From Gemmatimonadota bacterium (GTDB lineage Bacteria > Gemmatimonadota > Gemmatimonadetes > Gemmatimonadales > GWC2-71-9), in contig JAGGAG010000084.1 in assembly GCA_017889745.1 (NCBI GenBank), positions 1-11,477 of the forward strand: 11,477 nt of DNA, given 5' to 3'. The notes beneath the pieces were generated by a model. That model worked only from the letters and a program-made list of their open reading frames with translations, did no database searches and was not told the origin of the DNA. Positions 1 through 6,469 of this stretch are shown piece by piece. Made by a program: the position numbers and the translations under genes. Each line of letters starts with the position of its first letter. Within the stretch, counting starts at the first letter, position 1.

Positions 1-1178
1 ACGATGGCAGGCGCACCCAGCAGGTCCGCTGCCGCGCAGACGGCGACGGCGATGGCCGACTCGGTACGGGTAGTTATGGCCGCGGCGTCTGCATCGGTCA
101 GCAGCCGATCCGACTTCTCCACCCGGCGGCCGACGGCGAGGTCGAACGCCGGGCTGCGCCCCCGCCGCTGGCGCTCGAGTTCGCGTGCGATCCGGACCAT
201 CGCCTCCACCGACTCCTTCGGGTAGTCGCCCACCGCGGTCTCGGCGGAAAGCATCACCGCGTCCGTCCCGTCCAGGATCGCATTGGCCACGTCGGAGGCC
301 TCGGCCCGCGTCGGCCGCGGCGCATGGACCATCGATTCGAGCATCTGGGTCGCCGTGATCACTGGCTTGCCATGCAGATTGGCCTCGCGAATGAGCCGCT
401 TCTGGGTCAGCGGCACCTCCTCGAACGGCAGTTCTACCCCCAGGTCGCCCCGGGCCACCATGATGGCGTCGGCCGCGCGCAGGATCCCCTTGATGTTCCG
501 GAGTGCCGTGTCCTTCTCGATCTTGGCGATGATCCGCACCGACGACGGTACCAGGCGGCGCAAGGCCTCGACGTCCTCGCCCCGCTGCACGAACGACATC
601 GCGATGAAGTCGGCGCCGGCAACCACGGCCCGCTCCACCTCCTCGGCGTCCCGCGCGCTGATGGCCGGCGCACTGACCTCGACGCCGGGAAGGTTGATGC
701 CCTTGTTGGGCTTGAGCAGCCCGCCGTACCGGACTACGCCGGTTACCCGCTCACCCCTCACATCCTCCACCTCGACGCTGAGCAGGCCATCGTCCAGGAG
801 GATCGTGACGCCCGGCGCAACGTCGCGGGCCAGGCCCTCGTACGTCGTCGGGATCTCGCCTGGCGCCGCCACCGCCTCGGGGGCAAACACCACCCTGGTG
901 CCGGCCGCGAGTTCCCGCGGTTCGGGCAGGGCGCCCACCCGGATGCGAGGCCCGCGAAGGTCCACGAGCACGGCCGCGGCATGATGTGCGGCTCGCGCCT
1001 CGAAGACGCTGCGCAGCTCGCGAATCCATCGTTCCCGGACCTCGGGAGTGCCGTGGGAGGAATTGACGCGCACCACGTCGACGCCGGCGTCGAGGAGCGC
1101 TGTCATCTGGTCGGGCGAGCCCCACGCGGGGCCCAGCGTGGCGACGATCTTGGTCCTGCGAATCGCGGAGTAGGTCAC
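1..1178 (-). CDS. pyk: Pyruvate kinase, C-terminus cut by window edge
   Basis: Catalyses phosphoenolpyruvate + ADP to pyruvate + ATP, the last step of glycolysis, in the cytoplasm. Reading from GTG at 1178 there are 392 codons without a stop to the window edge. The N-terminus has the usual KIVATLGPA strand, then RVNSSHG (the family normally has RLNFSHG), the nucleotide/cation loop DLRGPRIRV (D73-V81), the catalytic lysine K219 in IIAKIEK, the metal-binding ARGDLGVE, PVITATQMLESM, and DAVMLSAETAVGDYP. The usual length is about 470 residues, so only the end of the regulatory C-domain is missing. GTG is the only sensible start: an in-frame TAG lies five codons upstream (1191-1193). No clear Shine-Dalgarno site precedes it. 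The gene stands alone, downstream of an AT-rich 500-bp gap that must hold its promoter. The Arg at position 78 is notable (see findings). Confidence 0.96.
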   Translation of the reverse strand, partial: MTYSAIRRTKIVATLGPAWGSPDQMTALLDAGVDVVRVNSSHGTPEVRERWIRELRSVFEARAAHHAAAVLVDLRGPRIRVGALPEPRELAAGTRVVFAPEAVAAPGEIPTTYEGLARDVAPGVTILLDDGLLSVEVEDVRGERVTGVVRYGGLLKPNKGINLPGVEVSAPAISARDAEEVERAVVAGADFIAMSFVQRGEDVEALRRLVPSSVRIIAKIEKDTALRNIKGILRAADAIMVARGDLGVELPFEEVPLTQKRLIREANLHGKPVITATQMLESMVHAPRPTRAEASDVANAILDGTDAVMLSAETAVGDYPKESVEAMVRIARELERQRRGRSPAFDLAVGRRVEKSDRLLTDADAAAITTRTESAIAVAVCAAADLLGAPAI

Positions 1179-1678
1179 GGTGCGGGCAGTCTAACGCGGC
1201 GGGATCGCTTGCGCACCGGGGCGACCAGACCCGACCGCATTTGCTGTCGCATCACCCCAGTCCCAGGTTCCGCAGCAGGCGGCGCTGAAGGCCAAACCGA
1301 TACCCACACGCGCTGTGTGGAAGACTTTTCAACATGCGCTGGGAAAACGGTGGCCGGGCGAGGCCCACAGGGAGAAATCCCCTTACGAGGACAATCGATA
1401 TCCACATGTTGAAAACTGCCGATTCTATTCGGTGCCCTGAGGATCGAAAATCGAATGGTCGTTTGAAATGGACCTACAAATGAACTGATGGTGTGACAGT
1501 AAGTAGTTGATGGCCTAATGGGTTACCGTGTCACGTCTCATGCAGGATATCGCATTATGACACTGTCGTTACCAAGTGAAATAGCCAACACTTTCCAGAT
1601 TGCGAACAGATTCCACAGCGCAAGAACCGATAGTGGCACTGTCGAATCCATGACCCTCATTCCCCCCACAATCCGGGG
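1179..1678. other. 500-bp AT-rich non-coding region with DnaA-box-like sites
   Basis: No convincing gene lies here. G+C by direct count is about 42% (1441-1500), 45% (1501-1560) and 47% (1381-1440 and 1561-1620), against roughly 65-70% elsewhere. It is upstream of pyruvate kinase and downstream of the secreted-protein gene, so it should contain the pyk promoter, but I cannot name a convincing -35/-10 pair. Sites resembling TTATCCACA are: 1398-1406 plus (8/9), 1316-1324 minus (7/9), 1326-1334 plus (7/9), 1407-1415 minus (7/9). An 11-bp perfect inverted repeat (TTTTCAACATG) pairs 1326-1336 with 1405-1415. ACTGTC or its complement occurs at 1495-1500, 1562-1567 and 1638-1643, and GTTACC at 1522-1527 and 1568-1573. 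It could be a replication-origin-like element, a regulatory region, or a relic of acquired DNA. The composition is observed; the role is open. Confidence 0.6.
1326..1415. repeat. 11-bp perfect inverted repeat flanking DnaA-box-like sites
   Basis: TTTTCAACATG at 1326-1336 and its exact complement CATGTTGAAAA at 1405-1415 are separated by 68 bases. The right copy directly abuts ATATCCACA (1398-1406), one base from the DnaA box consensus. The left copy follows TGTGGAAGA (1316-1324), a 7/9 match on the other strand. The spacing is too long for a simple terminator, so protein-bound sites in opposite orientation are more likely than a hairpin. Confidence 0.55.
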
Positions 1679-2476
1679 CTAATCCGGAAGCTGGGCCAGT
1701 TCAGCATTCCCGCCCTCGTAGATCGGGCCCAGATAGCGAACCGGTGACTTTCGCATCAGCTTGGCCAGCTTGTCCTTGCCCTGCACGACCAGCCCTCCGA
1801 CCATCGAACGGCTGGATGCGGCATTCAGCCTCCAGCGCACCTGGACCGGCTTGCCCCGGGGCCCTCGCACCACCCAGACGTGTTCGACGGGGGCGCTCAG
1901 CGTCACCGAGTCGCCGGCGGCATGCCCGTCCCAGGTCAGTGTCGTCTTCCCGAGCGCGACGACATGGCGCTCATCGTCGCTGTGCGCGGCCTTGCCGAAG
2001 GTCGCCTTGACCTGCCGGAACGGGACCCGGGTCGAGTCGGTCACCCTGGCTGCGCGCTTGTCGTTGGTAAAGACCAGGCTCACCGACACCCCGTTGGCGG
2101 GCTGGTTGATGGCGACCCGGGCCCCATAGGAAACGACACCGATCATCTCCGAGGCGCCCGCCGCCGCAACGAGCTCGCGGCCCGCAATGTCGGCGCGCCC
2201 GAACCGGTAGAGACAGACGGCCGCCGGCATCCAGCTTCCGTACTCCGGCTGGTCCGCCAATACGCGCACCAGCACGGGCGTCGCGTCGGTCATGGCATCG
2301 AGCCGCACGGGTTGGGCGTCGCCGGGCAGCACACCCGGCGCGTCATCCGGACTGACGAGGAAGGTGATGCAGTACCCCTGCTGCAGGTTGCTGAACCGCC
2401 ACGCTCCGTCGCCGTCCTGTGCGGACAGGGGCCTACCGAGCGCCACCAGCACGGCCAGCGCCGTCAGCCGCCTCAT
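1679..2476 (-). CDS. Exported protein of unknown family with two cysteines
   Basis: 265 residues that I do not recognise. Residues 1-19 form a signal peptide (MRRLTALAVLVALG...LSAQ) with likely cleavage before Q20, so the mature protein is probably periplasmic or secreted. The rest is rich in beta-forming residues with no membrane segment. There are exactly two cysteines, C36 (in GYCITFL) and C88 (in AAVCLYRF), enough for one intramolecular disulfide. The last 60 residues are lysine/arginine rich (VQGKDKLAKLMRKS). The start ATG at 2476 overlaps the stop of the redoxin gene in an ATGA junction, implying translational coupling; an AAGG lies about 10 bases upstream. It is last in the ccdA-tlpA-redoxin cluster, so it may be a substrate or partner of that thiol system; that is inference from context and cysteine count only. 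Only a weak CCCC/GGGG hairpin follows the stop (around 1664-1678). Confidence 0.85.
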   Translation of the reverse strand: MRRLTALAVLVALGRPLSAQDGDGAWRFSNLQQGYCITFLVSPDDAPGVLPGDAQPVRLDAMTDATPVLVRVLADQPEYGSWMPAAVCLYRFGRADIAGRELVAAAGASEMIGVVSYGARVAINQPANGVSVSLVFTNDKRAARVTDSTRVPFRQVKATFGKAAHSDDERHVVALGKTTLTWDGHAAGDSVTLSAPVEHVWVVRGPRGKPVQVRWRLNAASSRSMVGGLVVQGKDKLAKLMRKSPVRYLGPIYEGGNAELAQLPD

Positions 2477-3090
2477 GGTTGAGCCGCCTTGGCCACGGCC
2501 CGCTTCAACGATTCGAATTCCTTCTTGTCCTGCGGCTCGAGCCCCAGGTCGCGATAGCTCACCTTGCCGTCGGGACGGATGACATAGACGACCGGCCGAT
2601 CAGCACCGTCGGCGCCGTCACTGCCGTACCGCCGCGCCACCCGCTGGTCGGGGTCGCTCAGCAAGAGGAACGGGAGGCCGAGGCTGCTGGCGAAGCGGCG
2701 ATGCGTATCGAGCGAATCAGTGCTGACAGCCACCACGACCACCTCCGGGCCGGAAGATTCCGCCACCGTGGCGAGGCCCTGCAGTTCTGCAGTGCTGCCT
2801 GGCGTGAAGTCACGCGAGAAGAACGCGAGCACGACCACCTTGCCGAGATTGTCGGTCAGCCGGAACGGTTGCTCCTCGGGGCCCACGGCATCCTTGTTGG
2901 CCCAGGGCAGCGTGAAGTCCGGGGCGCGCTGGCCCGTCTCGGGACCCTTCACGATGCGCGCGGTCGGCGTGGGTGGCCCCTGGTTCGCCTGCGCCCAGGA
3001 ACCCGTCGCGCCGCCCATGGTCAGCGCCGCAAGCAGCAGGGCCGCCGGCAGGCCGGGCCGGGCCTGGCGGAACCTACTTTCGCGTAACAC
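2473..3090 (-). CDS. Exported peroxiredoxin-fold (redoxin) protein lacking cysteine
   Basis: About 205 residues when started at GTG 3090. An exported AhpC/TSA/BCP-like domain begins with GQRAPDFTLPW (53-63), then KVVVLAFFSRDFTPGST (84-100), VVVVAVSTDS, a FLLLSDPDQRVARRYG strand-helix, and RPVVYVIRPDGKVSYRD near the end. In BCP-type peroxiredoxins the DFTPGCT motif carries the peroxidatic Cys; here it is Ser99 (codon AGC), and the protein has no cysteine anywhere. It therefore cannot use normal peroxiredoxin chemistry. Residues about 14-33 (LPAALLLAALTMGGATGSWA) look like a signal peptide cleaved near WAQ. Start choice: the frame is open to an ATG at 3156, but that would overlap the upstream gene by about 80 bases; GTG 3090 overlaps it by 17 and keeps the signal peptide. 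Neither start has a good Shine-Dalgarno site, so the start is uncertain. It could be a structural or chaperone-like partner rather than an enzyme. Confidence 0.85.
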   Translation of the reverse strand: MLRESRFRQARPGLPAALLLAALTMGGATGSWAQANQGPPTPTARIVKGPETGQRAPDFTLPWANKDAVGPEEQPFRLTDNLGKVVVLAFFSRDFTPGSTAELQGLATVAESSGPEVVVVAVSTDSLDTHRRFASSLGLPFLLLSDPDQRVARRYGSDGADGADRPVVYVIRPDGKVSYRDLGLEPQDKKEFESLKRAVAKAAQP

Positions 3091-3568
3091 GGGCGAGCGC
3101 ACCGGTGATGTCCTGGTCTGCACCGGTACCGGTGTATGCAACCCTGCCCGCCGCATCGATGATCACGATGTAGGACGTAATGGGTGCCTCGTAGGCCCGC
3201 GTGCTCACGCCCTTGTCGTCGTACAGGGTCCGGTAGGGCGGATGGTGGCTGGCTATCCACCGCCGCACGCGCTCCGGCGTCTGGTTCACGGTGACGTTGA
3301 CACCGAAGAATGCGACTGATCCGCCATAGGTGTCGTACGCCGCCTGCACCCTGGGCAGCAGTTCTTCGCAGACGTTGCACCATGTGGCCCAGAATTCCAG
3401 CAGGACCGGCTGCTTGCCCAGGTACGCTCCCAGGTCCACCGGCTTGCCGTCGATGTCATTGACGACCACGACCGGTGCCCTTGCACCGATCGCGATTCCC
3501 TCGTCCTGAGCACTGGCCCCCGTGGGCATGCCGCCGAGCAGCAGGAGGAACACGGCCAGCCGCGTCAT
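3074..3568 (-). CDS. Exported TlpA/ResA-like thioredoxin-domain protein
   Basis: 164 residues. The N-terminus MTRLAVFLLLLGGMPTGASA is a signal peptide, likely cleaved before Q21. It is followed by the TlpA-type entry GARAPVVVVNDIDGKPV, the strand PVLLEFWATW and the redox motif C64-N-V-C67, then VAFFGVNVTVNQTPERVRRW, typical of this family. It should reduce or exchange disulfides outside the cytoplasmic membrane, taking electrons from the adjacent CcdA. Where thioredoxins have cis-Pro six residues before the IID aspartate, this protein appears to have Ser132 (ITSYIVIID); codon TCC is one base from CCC. The frame remains open upstream to 4324, but that stretch is antisense-frame overlap with ccdA. 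ATG 3568 is chosen because it gives a clean signal peptide and an ATGA overlap (3565-3568) with the ccdA stop. The specific substrate is unknown; the two-cysteine exported protein downstream is a candidate. Confidence 0.93.
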   Translation of the reverse strand: MTRLAVFLLLLGGMPTGASAQDEGIAIGARAPVVVVNDIDGKPVDLGAYLGKQPVLLEFWATWCNVCEELLPRVQAAYDTYGGSVAFFGVNVTVNQTPERVRRWIASHHPPYRTLYDDKGVSTRAYEAPITSYIVIIDAAGRVAYTGTGADQDITGALARVTRK

Positions 3569-4269
3569 GAGTTCCGCCCCGCCAGGAAGGCGTAGTACTC
3601 CGCCATGCCAAGGAGGACCACGCCGCCCGCCCGCTTGAGCCTGACGAGCCAGGCCCCGCTTCGCGGCAGGGCCGTGAGCGCGCCAGAGAAGACGCCCACG
3701 GCCGCCAGCACCGCCGTCATGCCGAGCGAGAACGCCAGCAGGTACGTGAAGCCAAGCACTGCGCTGCCCGTGGCGGCCACGAAGGTCAGTACGGCCGCGA
3801 AGGCCGGCGCGCCGCAGGGCGCGGCAACCAGCCCGGAGGTGGCTCCCATCATGAAGGCGCCGTACGGGCGCTCGGCCCCGAAGCGGGCCGCCCACGCCAG
3901 CAGCCCGGACGAGGCCCGAATGCTGAAGACGTCCAACAGGGCCAGTCCCGACACGAGCAGGAGGTTGGCCATGAGCAGCAGGGCCCACTTGTTGGTGCTG
4001 ATGCCGCCGAAAATCGACCCGGTCAGCCCGGCGATGAGACCCAGCGTCGCGTAGACCAGGGCCACGCCGAGGACGTACAGTGCGGTCATGCCGACGCGCG
4101 CGCGCGCCGATCGGCCCGCCGCACCCGCCCCGCCGAGGAGCCCGGCGGTGATGGGAATCATGGGATAGACACAGGGAGTGAAACTGGTCAGCAGGCCCGC
4201 CCCGAAGAGCAGCGGCAGGGCCACGAGCGGGCGCTCGCGCAGGGTATCGGCCAGGGGGGTATTGAGCAT
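3565..4269 (-). CDS. ccdA: CcdA/DsbD-type transmembrane thiol-disulfide transporter
   Basis: 234 residues, almost all hydrophobic, with about six transmembrane helices: the cytochrome c biogenesis/DsbD transmembrane domain. It shuttles reducing equivalents from cytoplasmic thioredoxin to extracytoplasmic thiol proteins. The two signature cysteines are present: C33 in TSFTPCVYPMIPIT and C152 in GLVAAPCGAPAFAAV, each flanked by the prolines typical of DsbD. The Pro-rich SFTPCVYPMIPIT motif is closer to DsbD than to short CcdA proteins. The N-terminal alpha domain and C-terminal gamma thioredoxin domain of full DsbD are absent; the next gene supplies a separate thioredoxin-like domain. ATG 4269 lies 17 bases after the ispG stop with no obvious Shine-Dalgarno site. 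It overlaps the next gene by 4 bases. Confidence 0.95.
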   Translation of the reverse strand: MLNTPLADTLRERPLVALPLLFGAGLLTSFTPCVYPMIPITAGLLGGAGAAGRSARARVGMTALYVLGVALVYATLGLIAGLTGSIFGGISTNKWALLLMANLLLVSGLALLDVFSIRASSGLLAWAARFGAERPYGAFMMGATSGLVAAPCGAPAFAAVLTFVAATGSAVLGFTYLLAFSLGMTAVLAAVGVFSGALTALPRSGAWLVRLKRAGGVVLLGMAEYYAFLAGRNS

Positions 4270-4286
4270 CGAGTAGGGTGCGGAAG

Positions 4287-5540
4287 TTACCGTCCCTGGC
4301 CGCCCTCCGCTGCCCCGGCCGCAACGGCCACGCCGTATCGCGTCGCCACGTAGTTCTCGAGTATCTCCAGGAACTCGGGCACGATCCGGTCGCCCTTGAG
4401 CGTCACGAACAGCTTGCCGTCGACGTAGACCGGAGCCTTCGGCTCCTCGAACGTGCCCGGCAGCGAGATCCCGATGTTGGCGTGCTTCGACTCACCGGGA
4501 CCGTTCACGACGCACCCCATCACGGCCACCTTCATCTCCTCCACGCCAGGGCGCTCCGCACCCCACACCGGCATCTTCTGCCGGAGATAACCCTCGATAT
4601 CCTGCGCCATGTGCTGGAAGAAGGTGCTGGTGGTGCGGCCGCAGCCCGGGCAGCTCGTGACCTGGGGCGTGAAGCTGCGCAACTCCAGGCTCTGGAGGAT
4701 CTGCTGCGCCACCCGCACCTCCTCCGCGCGGTCGCCGCCCGGCGCCGGGGTCAGCGACACCCGGATCGTGTCACCGACGCCCTCCTGCAAGAGCACGGCG
4801 AGTCCCGCGGCGCTCGCCACGATCCCCTTGGCACCCATCCCGGCCTCGGTGAGCCCCAGGTGCAGCGGATATCCACTCCGTCCCGCCAGCATGCGATACA
4901 CGGCGATCAGGTCCTGCACGCCCGACACCTTGGCGCTGAGAATGATCCGGTCGGCCGCCATGCCCACGCCCTCGGCGAAGGCGGCAGAGCGGATGGCGCT
5001 CTGTACCATCGCTTCCATGGTCACGTCGCGGGCGTCCCGCGGGGCGTCCCGCAAGGCATTCGCGTCCATCAGCTCGGTGAGGAGCTGCTGGTCGAGCGAG
5101 CCCCAGTTGACCCCGATGCGCACCGGCTTGTCGTGGACAAGCGCCACCTCGATGATCGCCCGGAAGTTGGTGTCAGCGTGCTTCCCGCCCACGTTGCCGG
5201 GGTTGATGCGGAACTTGGCGAGCGCCCGCGCACACTCGGGATACCGAGTGAGCAGCAGGTGGCCGTTGTAGTGGAAGTCACCGATGATCGGCACGTGCAC
5301 GCCGATCCGGTCGAGACCCTCGACGATGTCGGGCACCGCACGCGCCGCGTCCTCATTGTTGACCGTCACTCGGACCAGTTCACTGCCGGCGCGTGCCAGC
5401 TGCGCCACCTGCCGCACCGTGCCCGCCACGTCGGCAGTATCGGTGTTGGTCATCGACTGCACGACGATGGGATGGCACGACCCGACGGCAACGGTGCCGA
5501 CACGGACAGTGGGCGTGGAACGGCGAGGGGCGAATGGCAT
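4287..5540 (-). CDS. ispG: 4-hydroxy-3-methylbut-2-enyl diphosphate synthase (IspG/GcpE)
   Basis: 417 residues. It converts 2-C-methyl-D-erythritol 2,4-cyclodiphosphate to HMBPP in the MEP isoprenoid pathway, in the cytoplasm, using a [4Fe-4S] cluster. The family opening VRVGTVAVGSCHPIVVQSMTNTDT is clear in two parts (GTVAVG and VVQSMTNTDT), followed by FRINPGNVGG, GLTEAGMGAKG and the cluster ligands C297 and C300 (SCPGCGR), C343 and E350 (MGCVVNGPGES). The length fits the bacterial two-domain form. ATG 5540 sits just before the first conserved strand; no strong Shine-Dalgarno site is visible. It is first of a same-strand run with ccdA 17 bases behind it. Its Fe-S cluster is oxygen sensitive, but any functional tie to the redox genes downstream is only inference. 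Confidence 0.97.
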   Translation of the reverse strand: MPFAPRRSTPTVRVGTVAVGSCHPIVVQSMTNTDTADVAGTVRQVAQLARAGSELVRVTVNNEDAARAVPDIVEGLDRIGVHVPIIGDFHYNGHLLLTRYPECARALAKFRINPGNVGGKHADTNFRAIIEVALVHDKPVRIGVNWGSLDQQLLTELMDANALRDAPRDARDVTMEAMVQSAIRSAAFAEGVGMAADRIILSAKVSGVQDLIAVYRMLAGRSGYPLHLGLTEAGMGAKGIVASAAGLAVLLQEGVGDTIRVSLTPAPGGDRAEEVRVAQQILQSLELRSFTPQVTSCPGCGRTTSTFFQHMAQDIEGYLRQKMPVWGAERPGVEEMKVAVMGCVVNGPGESKHANIGISLPGTFEEPKAPVYVDGKLFVTLKGDRIVPEFLEILENYVATRYGVAVAAGAAEGGQGR

Positions 5541-5574
5541 GGCTGGAACGTAAGGCGTGAGGCGGGGGACGTGC

Positions 5575-5595
5575 AGGGGGCCGGGCGCGCCCCCT
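5575..5595 (-). terminator. GC hairpin between aldo/keto reductase and ispG
   Basis: A perfect 7-bp stem, AGGGGGC (5575-5581) with GCCCCCT (5589-5595), and a 7-base loop. It overlaps the aldo/keto reductase stop codon (5594-5596) and sits about 35 bases upstream of the ispG start. There is no T-run after it on the minus strand, so it may be a weak terminator, a processing site or chance in GC-rich DNA. The stem is seen; the role is inferred. Confidence 0.35.
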
Positions 5596-6469
5596 AGGAC
5601 CGGTCGAAGTGCGCCTCCGAAATGGCCCAGCGATCGGCGTCGCTCAGCGTGAGGTCGCCCGCAACCGCGCTGTCGCGCACATGCGCTTCGGTGCGTGCAC
5701 TCGGGATGGCGAGCACGCTCGGGCCCTGCGCCAGCACCCAGGCAAGGACGAGCGCGTGGGGCGAGAAGCCGAGCTCGGACGACAGCCGCTGCAGCACCGG
5801 GTGAGCGGGCAGCTTCTTCGTCAGCCGGCCGCCGCCGGTCGGGCTGTAGGCGAGGAACCCGATGCCCCGCTCGCCACAGTAGCGCACGACGCCGGTCTCG
5901 ATGGCCTCGCGGAAGAACGGGTTGAGGCGGTTCTGCACAGTGGCCACCTCACCGATCGCCTCCGCCGCCTTGATTTCGGCGACGCTCACGTTGGAGAGCC
6001 CGATCCAGCGGATCTTCCCCTCCCGCTGCAGTTCGACCAGGGCCCCCACACTGTCCTCGAACGGCACCTGATGGTCCGGGGCGTGAAGCTGGTACAGGTC
6101 GATCCGGTCCACCTTCAATGCCTGGAGTGAGCGCTCGCAGGCGCGCCGCAACCGCTCGGGCCGCGCGTCACGCTCCCAGCGGCCGTCGGGCCGGATCATG
6201 CCGCCCTTGGTGGCGATCAGCACGCGGTCGCGCGGTCCGCCCCAGGTACCCAGCGCCCGGGCGATGAGGCGCTCGTTGTGGCCGACGTCGTTCTGGTCGA
6301 GGCAATAGACATCGGCGGTGTCGATGAGCGTCATGCCCGCATCGAGGCCCGCGTGGATCACCCGCACCGCAACGTCCTCCGGCGGGCGGCCGGCGATGGA
6401 CAGATGCATGCCCCCGTAACCAACGACGGAAACCGGCGGCGCCCCGCGACCCAGCGGGCGCTGCCGCAT
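5594..6469 (-). CDS. Aldo/keto reductase
   Basis: 291 residues, an NADPH-dependent (beta/alpha)8-barrel oxidoreductase that reduces aldehydes and ketones to alcohols in the cytoplasm. The catalytic tetrad is complete: D50 and Y55 (LIDTADVY), K88 (IATKGG), H129 (LYQLHAPD). Later come the usual strands WIGLSNVSVAEI, TVQNRLNPF and FLAYSPTGGG, and the nucleotide-binding end SVLAIPSARTEAHVRDS. The length is normal for the family. The exact substrate cannot be read from sequence; the residue order resembles the general-stress (YdhF/IolS-like) branch more than steroid reductases. Its ATG shares one base with the stop of the small gene upstream (TAATG, 6467-6471), so the two are translated together. 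Toxic carbonyl removal would fit the genes on the right. Confidence 0.94.
   Translation of the reverse strand: MRQRPLGRGAPPVSVVGYGGMHLSIAGRPPEDVAVRVIHAGLDAGMTLIDTADVYCLDQNDVGHNERLIARALGTWGGPRDRVLIATKGGMIRPDGRWERDARPERLRRACERSLQALKVDRIDLYQLHAPDHQVPFEDSVGALVELQREGKIRWIGLSNVSVAEIKAAEAIGEVATVQNRLNPFFREAIETGVVRYCGERGIGFLAYSPTGGGRLTKKLPAHPVLQRLSSELGFSPHALVLAWVLAQGPSVLAIPSARTEAHVRDSAVAGDLTLSDADRWAISEAHFDRS

Noticed and set aside
1175..1405. 76-codon minus-strand frame upstream of pyk
   Set aside because: No ribosome site, no motif, and it overlaps the pyk start; more likely part of the 5' non-coding region.
324..1412. Long plus-strand open frame of 362 codons
   Set aside because: It is antisense to pyruvate kinase, whose motifs are unmistakable on the minus strand. 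The plus-strand protein is His/Arg/Gly rich without any domain, typical of a GC-rich shadow frame.
3569..4324. A 416-residue fusion reading through ccdA into the thioredoxin-like gene
   Set aside because: The first 250 residues are an Arg/Gly/Pro-rich wrong-frame reading of ccdA. A signal peptide and ATGA overlap mark the true start at 3568.
4278..5597. Plus-strand open frame of 439 codons
   Set aside because: It is antisense to ispG along its full length and has no recognisable motif.
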